A DNA stretch of 64,000 bases from Acorus gramineus (taxonomy: Eukaryota > Streptophyta > Magnoliopsida > Acorales > Acoraceae), in NCBI GenBank assembly GCA_030737835.1, contig CM060848.1:15898760-15962759 (forward strand), given 5' to 3'. Under the pieces are notes generated by a model. It ran no database searches, had not been told where the DNA came from, and saw nothing but the letters and a program-made list of their open reading frames with translations. Shown in pieces: positions 1 to 12,600 of the stretch. Each line of letters starts with the position of its first letter. The stretch's first letter is position 1. A program made the translations under genes and the position numbers.

Positions 1-1502
1 TTGAAAGTACAGTTGGAAAGCTTCAAATTATGAATTGCACTCCACAAACACCATGAGTCCAAAAAGATAAGGTTTACAAAGGTATGGTCTGGATCAGATA
101 AAGATCTGATGATGATATGTTACAAATCCAATTTGAATAATTTGAACGGCTACAGAGAAGACATGGAGGCGATGCTTTCGTTCTGTGCATGAAAGTGCAA
201 AGCAGAAAAAAAGAGAGGAAAAAGAAGAGGAGAGAAGAAGCAAAAATGGGCAGATACATGAGTGTGACATATCTTTCTTGGCTCTTCCTGGCAAGAAGAA
301 GGAATTTGATAACATATCCTTGGAAAAGTATTCTTAGTGGATTTGGAGTCCAGTGGCTAAGAGAAGAGACATTAATCAATGTTTAGATTATCAAAAGTTT
401 CAATTATTTTTAGATCTCATCGACGCATCCAAATTCCTTCTTTTTCCATTGCCTCCCACCTTCATTAAAAAATTGATTATGTTGCAATAATCCGGGCATG
501 TTCATTGATACATGCATGCACATTCAATTTATATATAATTCCACAAAGAGCTAGGCCCTTCAGTGGGGCACCAAATTCAGTACTGCTTCATATGGTTTTT
601 GGTGGCCCTACATATGAATTTTGATCAGCTTCACTGAACATGTATGTCTTAGTAGATCCAACAATGACTGTTACGAGTTACAGAGTGGTTGTAATTGGAG
701 TTGCTGGAACGAGAAAATCTAGAACAAATAAACTGAAAGGGCCTGCAGAAGGTGTAAATTTTGGATTGTCATACCTTTTGATCCACTTCGTAGTGATTCA
801 TGTTATGGGCGTTGATACACTAGATTATGTTTTCTCCAATCAAACTCATTTTTTGGATACTCAATTGGATAAAAAAATGCAAAATATATAGCATGCATTT
901 CATTTGACTGTATACTAAAATATGTATTTAATTAATTAGACAAATATTACTAGTAAAAAAAATATGGGTAGGGATCCGTTATCAATGCAAACAATAAGAT
1001 GATTCACAGTGAAAAGAATCCGTACAAAAAATAATGATGTGTATCAAACAAGGTCTTATACACAACTTGTAGGGGGGATAAACCTATGTGGCTCCTTTAC
1101 CCCCACACTAACAACCTACAACATAGCATCAAATATTTGATGTAACATTCAAGTCCAAATCAACCCATGTTCAATCCATCAAAACAATTAAAACTAATCA
1201 CTCAATACAAAACTCCAAAAAAACATAAACTAAATCAACAGTGCATAATGTTTATTCTAAAACCATCTTCTCCTCCTTTTGCTCCAACCTGTGGGGCTTG
1301 ACTTACATCATTCATCTAATTTTCTAATGCCTCCCCCTCTCCAACTTGCCGACCCATGTTTTTTAGTGTCTGATCATATTGTGACCATTCAGTCTCTCCA
1401 GAATCTCCTCTATAAGTCCTCCCCCACAACCCTCCTTAAAATGTTTTCTGCCTTTAACATTTCTTCTCTCAATGTTTTTTGTCCTTCATGTCCTGAAAAA
1501 CC
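1..1502. other. Intergenic / upstream of 5-phosphatase gene
   Basis: No protein family is recognisable on either strand. The short open frames here are in AT-rich or pyrimidine-rich DNA and do not look like coding exons. The stretch at about 1260-1500 is T/C-rich and lies just before the first supported codon of the 5-phosphatase gene. It is the natural place for that gene's promoter and leader, but I see no convincing TATA box. Confidence 0.5.
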
Positions 1503-2506
1503 ATGAAAGAAAATCAAAAGGAGACACACATGTACAAGTGAGCACCAAATCCATTTATTAATCAATTTCATGCTTCAATTTTCTTCCTTCATTATACTAA
1601 CTTTTGATTTTTTTTTTTTTTTTGGGTTTCAAAAGGGTGTTTGTTAATACATGGAATGTGGGGGGTGTCACTCCAGTTGATGATCTAAACATGGAGGACT
1701 TGCTAGACACAGACATAGACTCATGTGACATATATGTTTTTGGGTAAGTCTTCAATATAATTCATCTATACATGCATTTCATGCAATCTTGATTAGTAAA
1801 ACCATGAATTCTATGCTTAATTAGGTTCCAAGAAATCGTTCCATTAAACGTGAAAAACGTACTAAGCCCCGAGAATACTAGTGTGTGTAACAAATGGAAC
1901 ACGTTGATCGAATCCACCCTGAACAAATCGATCTCCACCTCGCCTAGGTCTCATGAACACAAGGAGAGACAGAAGGTCCATCCGGTGAAGGAGGTGAACT
2001 CCGAGGAGGAGGAGGAGGAGGGTGACGATGAGCGCAAATTCCGATGCATGGTGAGCAAGCAGATGGTGGGGATCTTTGTCTCGGTTTGGGTGCGAGAAGG
2101 CCTCAGGGGACACATTAGGCATATGAGTATGTCATGTGTTGGTTGTGGCATCATGGGATTTCTAGGAAACAAGGTTTGTAACACAATAATTTTAAATATT
2201 TTGTGTTTGTGTTTTTTGAATTATTAATAGTTTTGATTGATCGAATGATCACGCGCATCGCAGGGATCAGTGACTGTGAGATTTCGCCTCCATGAGACGA
2301 GTTTGTGCTTCGTTTGTTGTCATTTGGCTTCTGGAGGGAAAGAAGGGGATGAGATTAGGAGAAATTTAGACGCCGCGGAGATTTTATCAAGGACGAGCTT
2401 TTCTCGAGGGGCTTCTCATGATCTTCCAAGGGGGATTTTAGACCATGAGTGAGTTGTTGATTCATGAATTTGATTTGTTTTTGGCTAGTGAAACTATCAA
2501 TGTTGT

Positions 2507-2557
<51 letters not shown>

Positions 2558-3761
2558 TTGGTAGTAGGAACTTCGAATCTTTAGATGATAGAAATTGATG
2601 AATCTGAATGACATCTTAGTTTTGGCTACTTGTTTTCTATTAATTATGTGATTGTATGGTATTACCTTTGTTTAATCAACATGGTTGATTGGTGTAAACG
2701 CAATTAGTTGTTAGAATAATTTTTTGGCAAATTAAATCTTCTCCTATCAGCATATTCAAACATAGAGCCCTTCAATGAAGAGGGGGTTTAGATGGTTCAG
2801 TAGTTGTTTGTAAATTAAAACTAATAGAATATTTTTTTTAGGTCTATGATAATCTTAAAAAAGTTTTCATTCATCATCTTCTATCATAAAGTCATCTTTT
2901 AGTGGTTTCATAATTTTTATAATGAAATTAATTAGAGGGCAACCCCACGTCCTTAAAAAATGAAAGCTTACTGTTGTTGATGTAATTGTTTGACTATAAA
3001 AGAAGTTTAGAGAATTAATTAGTCCTAAATGTTTTGTATTCATTACTTATGATCATACATAAAATAAGTACTAATTAAATCCGCTCCCTCCCCACAGTCG
3101 GATAATCTGGTTTGGCGATATGAACTACCGGATTTCATTATCGGAGGCAAAGACGCGATCGTTGGTCGATCGAAAGGAGTGGAACACCTTATTAGAGAGA
3201 GATCAGGTACTGAATTAAAAATCTCATTAGAGAGTTGGAACCTAATTTTACTTTTTTAATTAAGCATCGGCTCTTAACAACATTAGTTTTTAATCAATGG
3301 AAGTTGAGGCTCGAGGTCGCTGAGGGCCAGACTTTCGAGGGTTGGCAAGAAGGGGCAATTAGATTCTCCCCGACCTACAAATACTACCCGAACTCAAATG
3401 AATACTACGGTAGCTCATTGGGGCGGAAGGGGGAGAAAAGGCGCGCACCTGCATGGTTAGTGAGTGCTAATTAACGAAAGATTAGTCAAAGAGTCATGTT
3501 ACACACAATCTAGTTTATAGTCTCACATATCTTCAACGAGATCTACAACATTGGTTTTGTAGGTGCGATCGGATACTGTGGCGGGGTGAAGGACTCAAGC
3601 AGACTCGGTACAGCAGGGGGGAGTCGAGGTTGTCGGATCATAGGCAAGTGCGAGCAATTTTCATGGTGAAGGTCGAGTCATTGAGAAAGAGTTCAACATC
3701 TCTAGAGACATTCTTCTCGTCTGAGAGGTTCGATCGCGTCGAGGTTTTTCTTGATGGATGA
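1503..3761 (+). CDS. Type I inositol polyphosphate 5-phosphatase (At5PTase9-like)
   Basis: This enzyme family removes the 5-phosphate from soluble inositol phosphates and, in some members, phosphoinositides, acting in the cytosol and at membranes. The exons that join in frame are 1503-1537, 1636-1743, 1825-2173, 2264-2448, 3098-3206, 3304-3455 and 3563-3761, giving about 378 residues. Visible motifs are TWNVGG at the start of the catalytic domain, [22 protein letters not shown] (the GDxNYR signature) and PAWCDRILW (the second signature), followed by SDHRQV. Order and spacing fit the endonuclease/exonuclease/phosphatase fold, and the wording is closest to Arabidopsis 5PTase9 (At2g01900) as I remember it. 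Exon 1 is weak: its ATG at 1503 follows an in-frame stop at 1494 and gives only 12 residues before VFVNTWN, where the family usually has some 50 more. The true 5' end may lie further upstream or be lost. Intron 4 holds an AT microsatellite. Confidence 0.9.
2509..2555. repeat. (AT)n microsatellite in intron 4 of the 5-phosphatase gene
   Basis: An uninterrupted AT dinucleotide run of about 23 units lies inside the intron 2449-3097. It is likely length-polymorphic. Confidence 0.95.
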
Positions 3762-4607
3762 GCTGCTAAAGCGATGTGAAAACCATAACGCAAGATCGAA
3801 GTTTAAAGGGGTTGAGCTTTTTTTTTTTTTATCTTAGGCTTAACTTCTTATGTTGATATTCATTCCAGTTTGAAGTGTTTATATTATTCCCTTTTCAGAA
3901 AAATCACAAATCTAGTGTCTATGTAAGTTGAACTTGAGATCTTTGAAGAGTAAACTCATGCATTTAATAATGTCTTTATATTTTCATGTAAAAAAAAAAG
4001 AAAAAAAAATGCTTCTTTTATAGTTTACTTCTTGTAAAGAAAATTAACAAGGATCTTATAAAAAAAAAGAGAAGGTTATCAGTCCCGATATCTTATTATA
4101 CAAGTCTATCCAGGTTAAGGCTATACCAAACCCCAAATGGGGATAAAGACATCAAGATATAATTAGCTTTTCATGTACATAAATGATACGGTGGTGCAAA
4201 ATGTACAAGTTTTTTTTTTCTTTTCAAAAAAAGGGAGAACTTAAATGGGGCAGTTACATCCACACCACACATTGAGAAAATCACCCCTCATCTGACCCTT
4301 AAATCACTAACCTCACCCCTTTTCACCCACCCCAAACTATTCATCAGTTCACCCTTTGTTTTTCTCCCTTCTTCTCCCCAGCCGCCATCGCCGGTCCTTT
4401 ACGACAGCACCACCGTCGGTCTTTGTAGTAGTCTTCTGCTGTAGATTTGCAAGCCCTTGCTCACAATCTTTGATTTTTTTTTATGGGTCTACTTTCCGCT
4501 CCCCACCGATAGTCTACCACAACGATGGAGGTGGATGCTTAAAGGCCAGGAGGACGACAGCCGCGACGAGGAGGGCGTGTTGGGAAGGCTGCGTGGGAGG
4601 GGGTTTC
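3762..4607. other. 3' flank of 5-phosphatase gene and GC-rich gene-like sequence
   Basis: The first 450 bases are AT-rich downstream sequence. From about 4340 the DNA becomes C-rich and then G-rich and looks like a transcribed or coding fragment (open frame 4356-4658), but I do not recognise a product. The fragment is interrupted at 4616 by a hAT-type element and resumes at 5449. Confidence 0.45.
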
Positions 4608-5448
4608 GGTGGAGACAAGGGCGGAACTAGGATTTTATATTGGGCGGAGCTAAGATGAACTCCAAATCTAATAAACAATTTAAATTTTATATAAACCAAA
4701 CAAGTTTTTACTTCATTTCTAGTAAATTTTGTCATAGATATGCAAAAATATAAAAATAGACAAAAGATTAAGTTTTTTCAGAAATATGTTATTGAAACTG
4801 TATTTACGATCCTTTAAAGAATATAAATCATCTTTTATCCGATCTGAGTCAATATTTTCAGCAAAATAAAATTTCAATGTAAATAATCATAGAATCTACA
4901 AGAAAATCATCTTTCATCTTAGTGTGAAGTGTTGTAACAGATTTCATAATTGAAAAAAATATAATTGATCTAAATATATCTAGGCTAGTAAAGATTAAAA
5001 AAAAAAAAAAGAATCATTCTAACAAAGATTTAAAAATTTTATAACTATATTTTTGTAGAAAAAAATATGAAAACTATGATAAAATTGGTAATAAGGGAGA
5101 ATTCGTTACACATCTTGTATTATTGTATAAGAAATATGTATTTAACCATGTGATTGATAGGAATTAAGTTACATTTCTTCAATGTAAGGTAAGTGATGAT
5201 TGTCTGTATAGGTGGTGTAATGAGCAAATAATAGCGGGATTAATTAGCCTATACAAGGCAATAATCAACTGTGTAGAAACTAGTGTGAGAGGATAATCAG
5301 CCATGATTAGGGGTAGTAATTAGGGGTGATTATGGCTGAATAATGATGAGAATAATCACAGCCTAATTAAAAAAAATTATTAAAAAATTTAGGGGGGGGG
5401 GGCTACAGCCCGGCCAAGCCGAGCTGTAGCTCCGCCCCTGGGTGGAGA
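4608..5448. mobile_element. Non-autonomous hAT-type element (4616-5440) with 8-bp target duplication
   Basis: The left end reads CAAGGGCGGAACTA from 4616. The right end, read on the other strand from 5440, is CAGGGGCGGAGCTA, so the two termini are inverted repeats with two differences in 14. The 8 bases GGTGGAGA stand directly outside both ends (4608-4615 and 5441-5448), the duplication length typical of hAT transposons. The 825-bp interior is AT-rich and has no transposase-like frame, so the copy is non-autonomous. It sits inside GC-rich gene-like DNA, which resumes beyond the right duplication. Confidence 0.85.
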
Positions 5449-7630
5449 TGAGGAGGAGAACTGCGGAGGTGGAGGAGAGGAGGACAGTGGCGGTGAGGGA
5501 GGCGGAGGCGACATTGGTCTTCTTCTCGACGAGGAGGGAAGATAGGAAATCGTGGCTTTTCGAGATCGACAGTGCACGATGGAGAGGCTCCACGGGGTGG
5601 GATAGGTTGGGAGTACTTTATTTCAAAAGAAGAAAAAAAAGAAGATTTTTTAATATTTTATTTGGTGTGGGATTATAACATAAGGTGTGGGTATACAAGC
5701 CCCTGAACTTAAAATTTAAGTATGTAATGAGCGCTGTTACACTCAGATCTATTTTCAGTCTTATATATATCCATGTTAAGTCATATAATTTGAAAAAAAA
5801 ATTTATATTTTTTATAAATGCATCAATAAAATTTATTCAAGTATATGTTTTATTTTTTATAAAAATATATAACATTGTCGTTGAGTAATATTTCATAAAC
5901 TTACGAGGAAGCTATATTAGGTGAAGAGGAGATTTTTACTTTAATAATTTGACATGACATCTTGCAGTGGTGACAGTTCATTTGCAAAAACAAATATTAG
6001 GTGATGAGCTTGAAAATATAATTTGATAAAAAAATAATTGAATGGTTTGATGTACTGATTTAGATCAATCCAAAAAAGATAAAATGACATATCTTTTTCG
6101 TTATTGATCTAAAAATAACTTGGATCTAGATTGATTAAATCATGGTTACGGATAACACGCTTTATTAAAAAGTGAGATTTTTTTTCCCAAAGAATAAATG
6201 AAAAAATTTGAGGTGGGGAACCACATGAATTCATGCTAGCTGGACACATTTGGTCCTAGATGTGTTGCTTCTAAACTTGTATAGTAGTAAGAACCTTCAT
6301 GAATGTTGGTATCATTTAATTATTTACATGTACTTTTCAGGATAGAATGTGATTTTGTTCTAGTGTTTTGAAAAGAGTTTGAAAAATAAATGTGATTTAA
6401 TACATTTTTTACCAATTATTTATCTGAAAAAAAAATAATTAACATCTATTCATTAAAGGTTTCAAACAACAATAATCGATAATCCATAGAGAAAAAGAAA
6501 GACAACACAACAGAAAATATCAATAAAAATAACCATTCAAGAATAGTGAAGCAAGAAGAGGTAACCCAAACATAACACCTGTAATAGTAACATTCTTAAC
6601 AAATATGCAACTTTCCCCTCTTATAAAATAGAATTGCTATTTATATTTATAAGAAGAGGTAGAATTTAACCCATCATTATGGATCAAAGATTTAAATTTA
6701 GACAAATGATACATTTAGCCCTATGTGCAACCCTCTGCAACCCCTTAGTCGTTTTGATTTTTTTTTAAATCTATATTTATTTAATGAAGTGCACATTACT
6801 ATAAAAAATTAAAATGTATATTTGGATAAATCAGTACATTCTTTATTAAAAATGAAAAAAAATTAAAATTTTATATATTGCATTAGTGAAGTATATACAA
6901 TACTAGAAGATATACACTCTACTAGTGAAGTATATAGACAGCTGTGGGACTACCTCAAAATGACAGAATGGAAGCAAAAAGGAATGAGTATATCATTGCC
7001 CTAAAATTAAGGAAAATATTATACTCAACTCTGTGTCCAGCCCTAAATATGGTCTCAAACCTTTATGATTTGTTCTAAAATAATTTAGTTCGTCTAATAA
7101 GGTATGTATTTTTATAAATATATATATATATATATATACACTCCAATGAATTATATAAACCTATTTACAAAACTTTATAAATATTTTTCTAATAATGTAT
7201 ATAACTCGTTACAGTGAGTGCAAGTGTCTTGACGATGTAAGGGCTGTAAAATGGGTCATAACAATGCTAGTTAAAGCCCAGCACACAATAAAAGCCCAGC
7301 AGAAACAACAGACAATAAGGCCCAACAAAAGTGATTCATGTCTAGTTTTCTTCGTCCTTCCATGTGGACAAAATATTTTACAAAAAATGCATTAATCTAT
7401 CTGTTCCAGTAGAGTAGCTCAATTTAATTTGATTTTTTTATGTTGGTTGAAAAAGAATATGTTATATTGTCTATTTTAAATAAAATAATACGTTTAAAAG
7501 AGAAAAAAAAAATCACAAACGAGATTCCGACACTTTTATTATGTTGCGATAACAACGAATCTTCATTTTCTACATTTAATATTATATTTATGTACTTCTC
7601 TCTATATAAAATAAATAAATTAATAATAGT
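5449..7630. other. Remainder of interrupted GC-rich segment, then AT-rich intergenic DNA
   Basis: Bases 5449-5610 continue the G-rich segment broken by the hAT-type element. From there to 7630 the sequence is AT-rich, with one copy of a dispersed motif (TATGTTTTATTTTTTATAAA near 5842) that recurs elsewhere in the window. A (TA)n run lies near 7118-7139. No gene is seen. Confidence 0.5.
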
Positions 7631-8277
7631 GTAATTTATTGGGATTGATTTAGTTCGGTTTACAGTGAAATCATATTGAATCAAACTGTCATCATATCCA
7701 GACTAAAACTGAACCCAAGTTAAAACCGAAGTGATAGAACCATAAATCGAATCAAAATTATTTGTCTATGTAGAACTAAACTGAATTGAACCGAAATTAA
7801 GAGACTGTTTCATCACCAATTTTTTTTTTTGTTAAACTTATCAACAATAAGAATAAAAAAAAAAAAAAAAAAACTATCTCTAACAAAAAAAAAATACAAA
7901 ATGATCTTTATATCTTCATTTTCTCAATCTCAAAACCTAATGTTTCTACATGAAATAAATAAAAAAAGAGATAAAATCATGTTAAAATGAATGTCATCTT
8001 TCTCTACACCTTCCTGTAGATAATGGTGTCCTCTTATTAGAATTTTTAGTATAAAAATAATGGTTTAATGTATATATTTAATATAAATAATGATTGGTTT
8101 AAATGTAGTTTGATTCGGTTCATTTTTTTCAATTTTTCTTTAAGAGAAACCAAACATAAACTAAATTAAGTCAGTTCACTAATTTTTCAATCCATACTCA
8201 AACCAAACCAAAAACTTATTGACCAAATAAAAAAAAAATCAGGGTTTGGAGATCAAAGTTGCACCCCTAGTAGTTTA
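7631..8277. mobile_element. Degenerate hAT-type MITE (7639-8269)
   Basis: The right end, read on the minus strand from 8269, begins TAGGGGTGCAACTTTGA, a terminus shared with other elements in this window. The left end at 7639 reads TTGGGATTGATTTAG, a weak match. Flanking octamers GTAATTTA (7631-7638) and GTAGTTTA (8270-8277) differ at one base and fit an aged 8-bp duplication. The interior carries many copies of short words such as GGTTCGGTT and AACCGAA on both strands, as in the subterminal regions of hAT elements. There is no coding capacity. Confidence 0.65.
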
Positions 8278-9530
8278 TATCTTAAAAAAATACATGACTT
8301 CTTCTAAAAACCTGACTAACAATCTCCCTTTAAGCCAAATCGGATGGTTGAGATGGATTACAAGTTAGAATAATGTTACATTTATACCTCTCTTACATGA
8401 GTCCAAACCCTATGTGATAAAATCATATAGAAACCTTGTAATAGTCAATCACAGGTTGTCATATAAGTGGTGTAATATATTATTTTTCAACTCTCATTGA
8501 TAAAAGTTGTTTTGAAATTTTTTTTTACTTTTAATTGCGAGAAATCCCTTACATGACAGTCATTTATTGGCTGTTACAGGGATCCTTTATTTTTAAAAAC
8601 ATACTTTTTATATAAACAAAATTATATACTTATAAGAATTTTGTGTACAAATTTATGGAAGAAGTTAAATTTTTTTTTTATGTTTTATTTATCTCATTAG
8701 ACAGCGTAAACAGGAATGTGCACAACAATGTCTTGGGTACAGTCCCATATATATTCAGCGAGAGATATTATAATTTTTTTCTATTTTTATAACTACATTT
8801 ATATAATTTATCAATATATCTCGTTACATTATATGCTATTAACCAAATATATATTTATTAAATATTTTTCTATTTTTAATAAATAGATAAATGTAATCCA
8901 TTCAAACATATATTTTATTTTTTATAAAAACATATCTCATTAACAAAAAATTTACTATTTTAAAAAAAATTCATAACAATGTGTGAACTGGAATTAAGGT
9001 TAAAAAAAAAAATGTCCGTAACACTTTTCTTTTTATATTACGTACAATATTTTTTTTATTCCTACTTTTAATGTAAACATGTTATAATTTTTTAATTTTT
9101 TTTATTTTTTATCGGAGGGACCCATGTGGCTGACCTTATAATGGAAGACTATCTCTGTCTGTTTGTCCCGATCCTACAGAAAGATAAAATAATACTCAAC
9201 AAACAGGTGGATAAGAAAATTAGTGTTCAAATAATAAAATAAGGATTGAGGATTGCTAAAAAAAAAAAATGTTAGACTGAGTTATTTTTATAATTCAAAA
9301 ATTAGATCATATCTATTTTTATTTTTTTTAAAATAATAAAGATGTAGTATATGTTTTTGATAAAAATATATACGAGACACACACAGTGCCTAACATAAAA
9401 AGAGTATCATATATGGAGATCGTATATAGTACAGAGAGACCACGACGACGACACATCGTTTCGTTTTCCAGAACGTCTCGCGAGACTCGGCGACCAATCG
9501 CTGTGGACTTCCTCTCGTTATCTCGTACGC
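8278..9530. other. AT-rich intergenic DNA upstream of NAA40
   Basis: No gene is seen. The stretch around 8900-9010 belongs to the dispersed AT-rich repeat that is also found near 15.1 and 39.1 kb; it shares the phrases TTTATTTTTTATAAAAACAT and TGGAATTAAGGTTAAAAAAA. Confidence 0.5.
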
Positions 9531-9536
9531 CGACCC

Positions 9537-9545
9537 TATAAAATA
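9537..9545 (+). promoter_or_regulatory. Probable TATA box of NAA40
   Basis: TATAAAATA stands 68 bases before the ATG at 9613, at the end of a relatively GC-rich stretch. Position and sequence suit a TATA element with a short leader. No transcript evidence is available. Confidence 0.4.
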
Positions 9546-9612
9546 ATCAGTTGGTACTTGTTTGGGTTTTCTTTGATTTTTTTGGGAGAGGGGTTTCATT
9601 GTTTTTGTGGTG

Positions 9613-12600
9613 ATGGAGTCGCCCGGAAGACTCCGGAGCAGCAAAGATAAGAAGATCAAACGAAAAGAGGTCTTCCCTTTTTCATCTTTTCTTTTGTTGA
9701 ATCTTGTTTTGGTTTTCTTCGGGTTTGTATTTGTTTTTCTTGTTTTGTATGTTTTTTTTTTTTTTAAATTGGGTTTGTATTGGTGGTGATTGGGTTTCTA
9801 TTGGAATAAGTATTTTTATCGAACATGGAATTCTTTTTGCTCATGTGAAGTGAGAAATGAATGTTTTATAAATAATATTGAAGGATTGAAAGCATTGCAA
9901 ATGCATACATGTATCAAAGTTGGAAAGGGTGATTGGGTTTCTATTGGAATAAGTATTTTTATCGAACATGCGAGTTTGTGAATTCTTTTTGCTCATGTGA
10001 ATGTTTTATAAATAATATTGAAGGATTGAAAGCATTGCAAATGCATACATGTATCAAAGTTGGAAAGGGAGGTTTCTTGTAGCTTAGCAATTCAATGAAT
10101 GTTGAAGGGCCCAATAGGGTTTGGAAACACGTTTTGGTTGATTCTGCTTTTCAAGAATCAACTTAATTCGAACTCTTTTTTTCTTCAAAAAAAAAGAAAG
10201 CTAAAACAAGATGTATGCTTCATGGATTCTAATTTGAAAAACACATTAGTGTTCGGAAATGGGTTTTGAAAAGGAGCTTTTCATTTAACACTGCTCTTGA
10301 AATTAGAAGCAGCTTTTGTCAGCATCTTGAATTTTTTTTTTCACTGTTTATAATTAAAAACTATTTTTGTGCTTTCTTCAATAGCTGAGACCACTTCGGG
10401 CATTTAGAAATATATTTCGGTTAATTATGATTCATGTAAAAGAAGATTTATTCAAACGTGTTTCCAAGCATCACCGTAAGTGAAGAGATGATTTTTTCAA
10501 ACAGTTTTCCATATGCTATCTTCATCTCTGATCATGGGCTTATCTTCAGTTTCATTATTAAGAACTTGGCTTGTTTATTTGGGTTAGTAGATATGTCTAT
10601 TAGAGTAGTAGTTTGTATTGGATGTGTTACTATTAATTCATTGATAATTATTGCTAGTTCTGACACTATCACACTAAACACATGGCATATGTTAAATGTA
10701 TACTTCTCATGTTGAGCAATTCATCACACATTTTGCGCATTGTACCTTGGCAGCATTTTCATTGATTTTATCTTAAATTGTGTCAAACCAGTTTTATTTT
10801 CATGTTCAGGTATTTTTTATGTGTAAAGGTTATACATTTGCAATATTGATGTCGTGATGGTTAGTTGGGCTGAAACAGGTATTGGCAAAGCAAAGGGCAA
10901 TTGATGAAATCATAAAAACTGCATACGCAGATAAGGATCATCTGTCTTCCTTCCTGCCCTTCTGTAATTATGAACGAAATGGTATGTAGTGGCATTCAGT
11001 GACTGGTGAAATCCTATTATCTTCTACTTTATTATCACAGAATGTAAATCTTTCATTTTATCTAGATCTTTTCGTATAAGTTGGTTTACTAATGGTGACA
11101 TGAAAAAGCAAAGCATCTGAAACTCCATTTTTACTTTCCATTGCAGTCATGCATCATACACATCTGCTACTGCGCATTTTATGTTAACACCTTTTAGAAC
11201 TTGAAATTATGTTCATTTTGAATGATGGATTGCTTCTCTTACTGTTTTCTGGTCCTCTGTCTACTTAATAGTAGTTAAATTAACATCCTAGTATCTTGTC
11301 AATGATAGATGTGCATGGGAGACATTTTTCAAGAAAAGGAACACTACATTTTCTTTGTCCATCCTGCATTCTATCTATATGCTTAATGGTCCTCTGTCAT
11401 ATACTTTGTCATCATATCTGTTATTTTTGTATGTATCTTTGCCCATGTAATTTATCTGGAATACTCTGTTACTTTTAGCTTTTTAAGTTTTTGTGAATTT
11501 CTGTTCCCATTTTATGGGCACTCATGCGGGAATTTTTATCTCTTGCTAATTACTATTCACTTATATCACACCAAGAAGTCATTTTGACTTACCATTTGTT
11601 AATTCTCAGGCCTGTCAGTTTACTTGGAATCAGGTTTCGGAGAAACACTATCCTCTTCTATGAAACAATACATTCAAAACCTTCTTAAGGTAAAGTCACT
11701 TGGTGTCATGTTTTGTCTTCTTATGTACAGGCAGCAAACCATGTGATATGTTTTGTATTTTTAACATTTATAGGTTAAACCTTCTTAAGGTAAAGTCACT
11801 TGGTGTCATGTTTTGTCTTCTTATGTACAGGCAGCAAACCATGTGATATATTTTGTATTTTTAACATTTATAGGTTAATATGGAGGTGGCATACGGTCCA
11901 GACTGGCAAACTGAAGAGAAGGTGAAGTGCAAGGAAATGGTTGCCCCTGAAGCACGCTATATCATTGTGCGAGAAGCTCCACATGCCAAAGTTGATGAAG
12001 TTTCCAGTGCAGAGAGAGAAATGACTGCCACATGCTGGATGGGCGATGGGGACACTGTTGTTGGATTTGTGCATTATCGTTTTATTGTAGAAGAAGATAT
12101 ACCTGTTCTATACGTTTATGAACTTCAACTGGAGTCTCATGTTCGAAGGAGAGGTTTGGGGAAACGCTTAATGCAATTGATTGAGCTTATTGCTCGTAAG
12201 GTAGTAAATAATTCATAACCCATGCTGCTATTTTAACTTAAGAATTAATGCAATACATATTGGCTAGGACTAATCGTGTCATGCTTCAAATACTAATCAA
12301 GATAGTGCAAACTGCAAAGACATGGTTAAGATTTGCATATTTATATTGTTTTGTTTTATCTTTTTAAATTATAAGACAGAGAATTTGGTAAGTGTAGTAT
12401 TTCCCTTGATCATCTGAAATTTTTGTAGAATCGAATGGGCGCCGTGATGCTTACAGTTCAGAAAGCAAATGTTTCAGCCATGAACTTCTATAGAATTAAG
12501 CTGAGGTAAACCATGAAGTTTGTTGTAATTGGATGTTTAGATGGGTGCTCTATTTTCTCTTAATTTTGATTCCTAAGTGTCTAGTCAAAAGGGATAGTCT

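Noticed and set aside
1862-2184. Minus-strand frames opposite exon 3 of the 5-phosphatase gene
   Set aside because: Shadows of the real coding strand, including a Ser run opposite the Glu-rich stretch.
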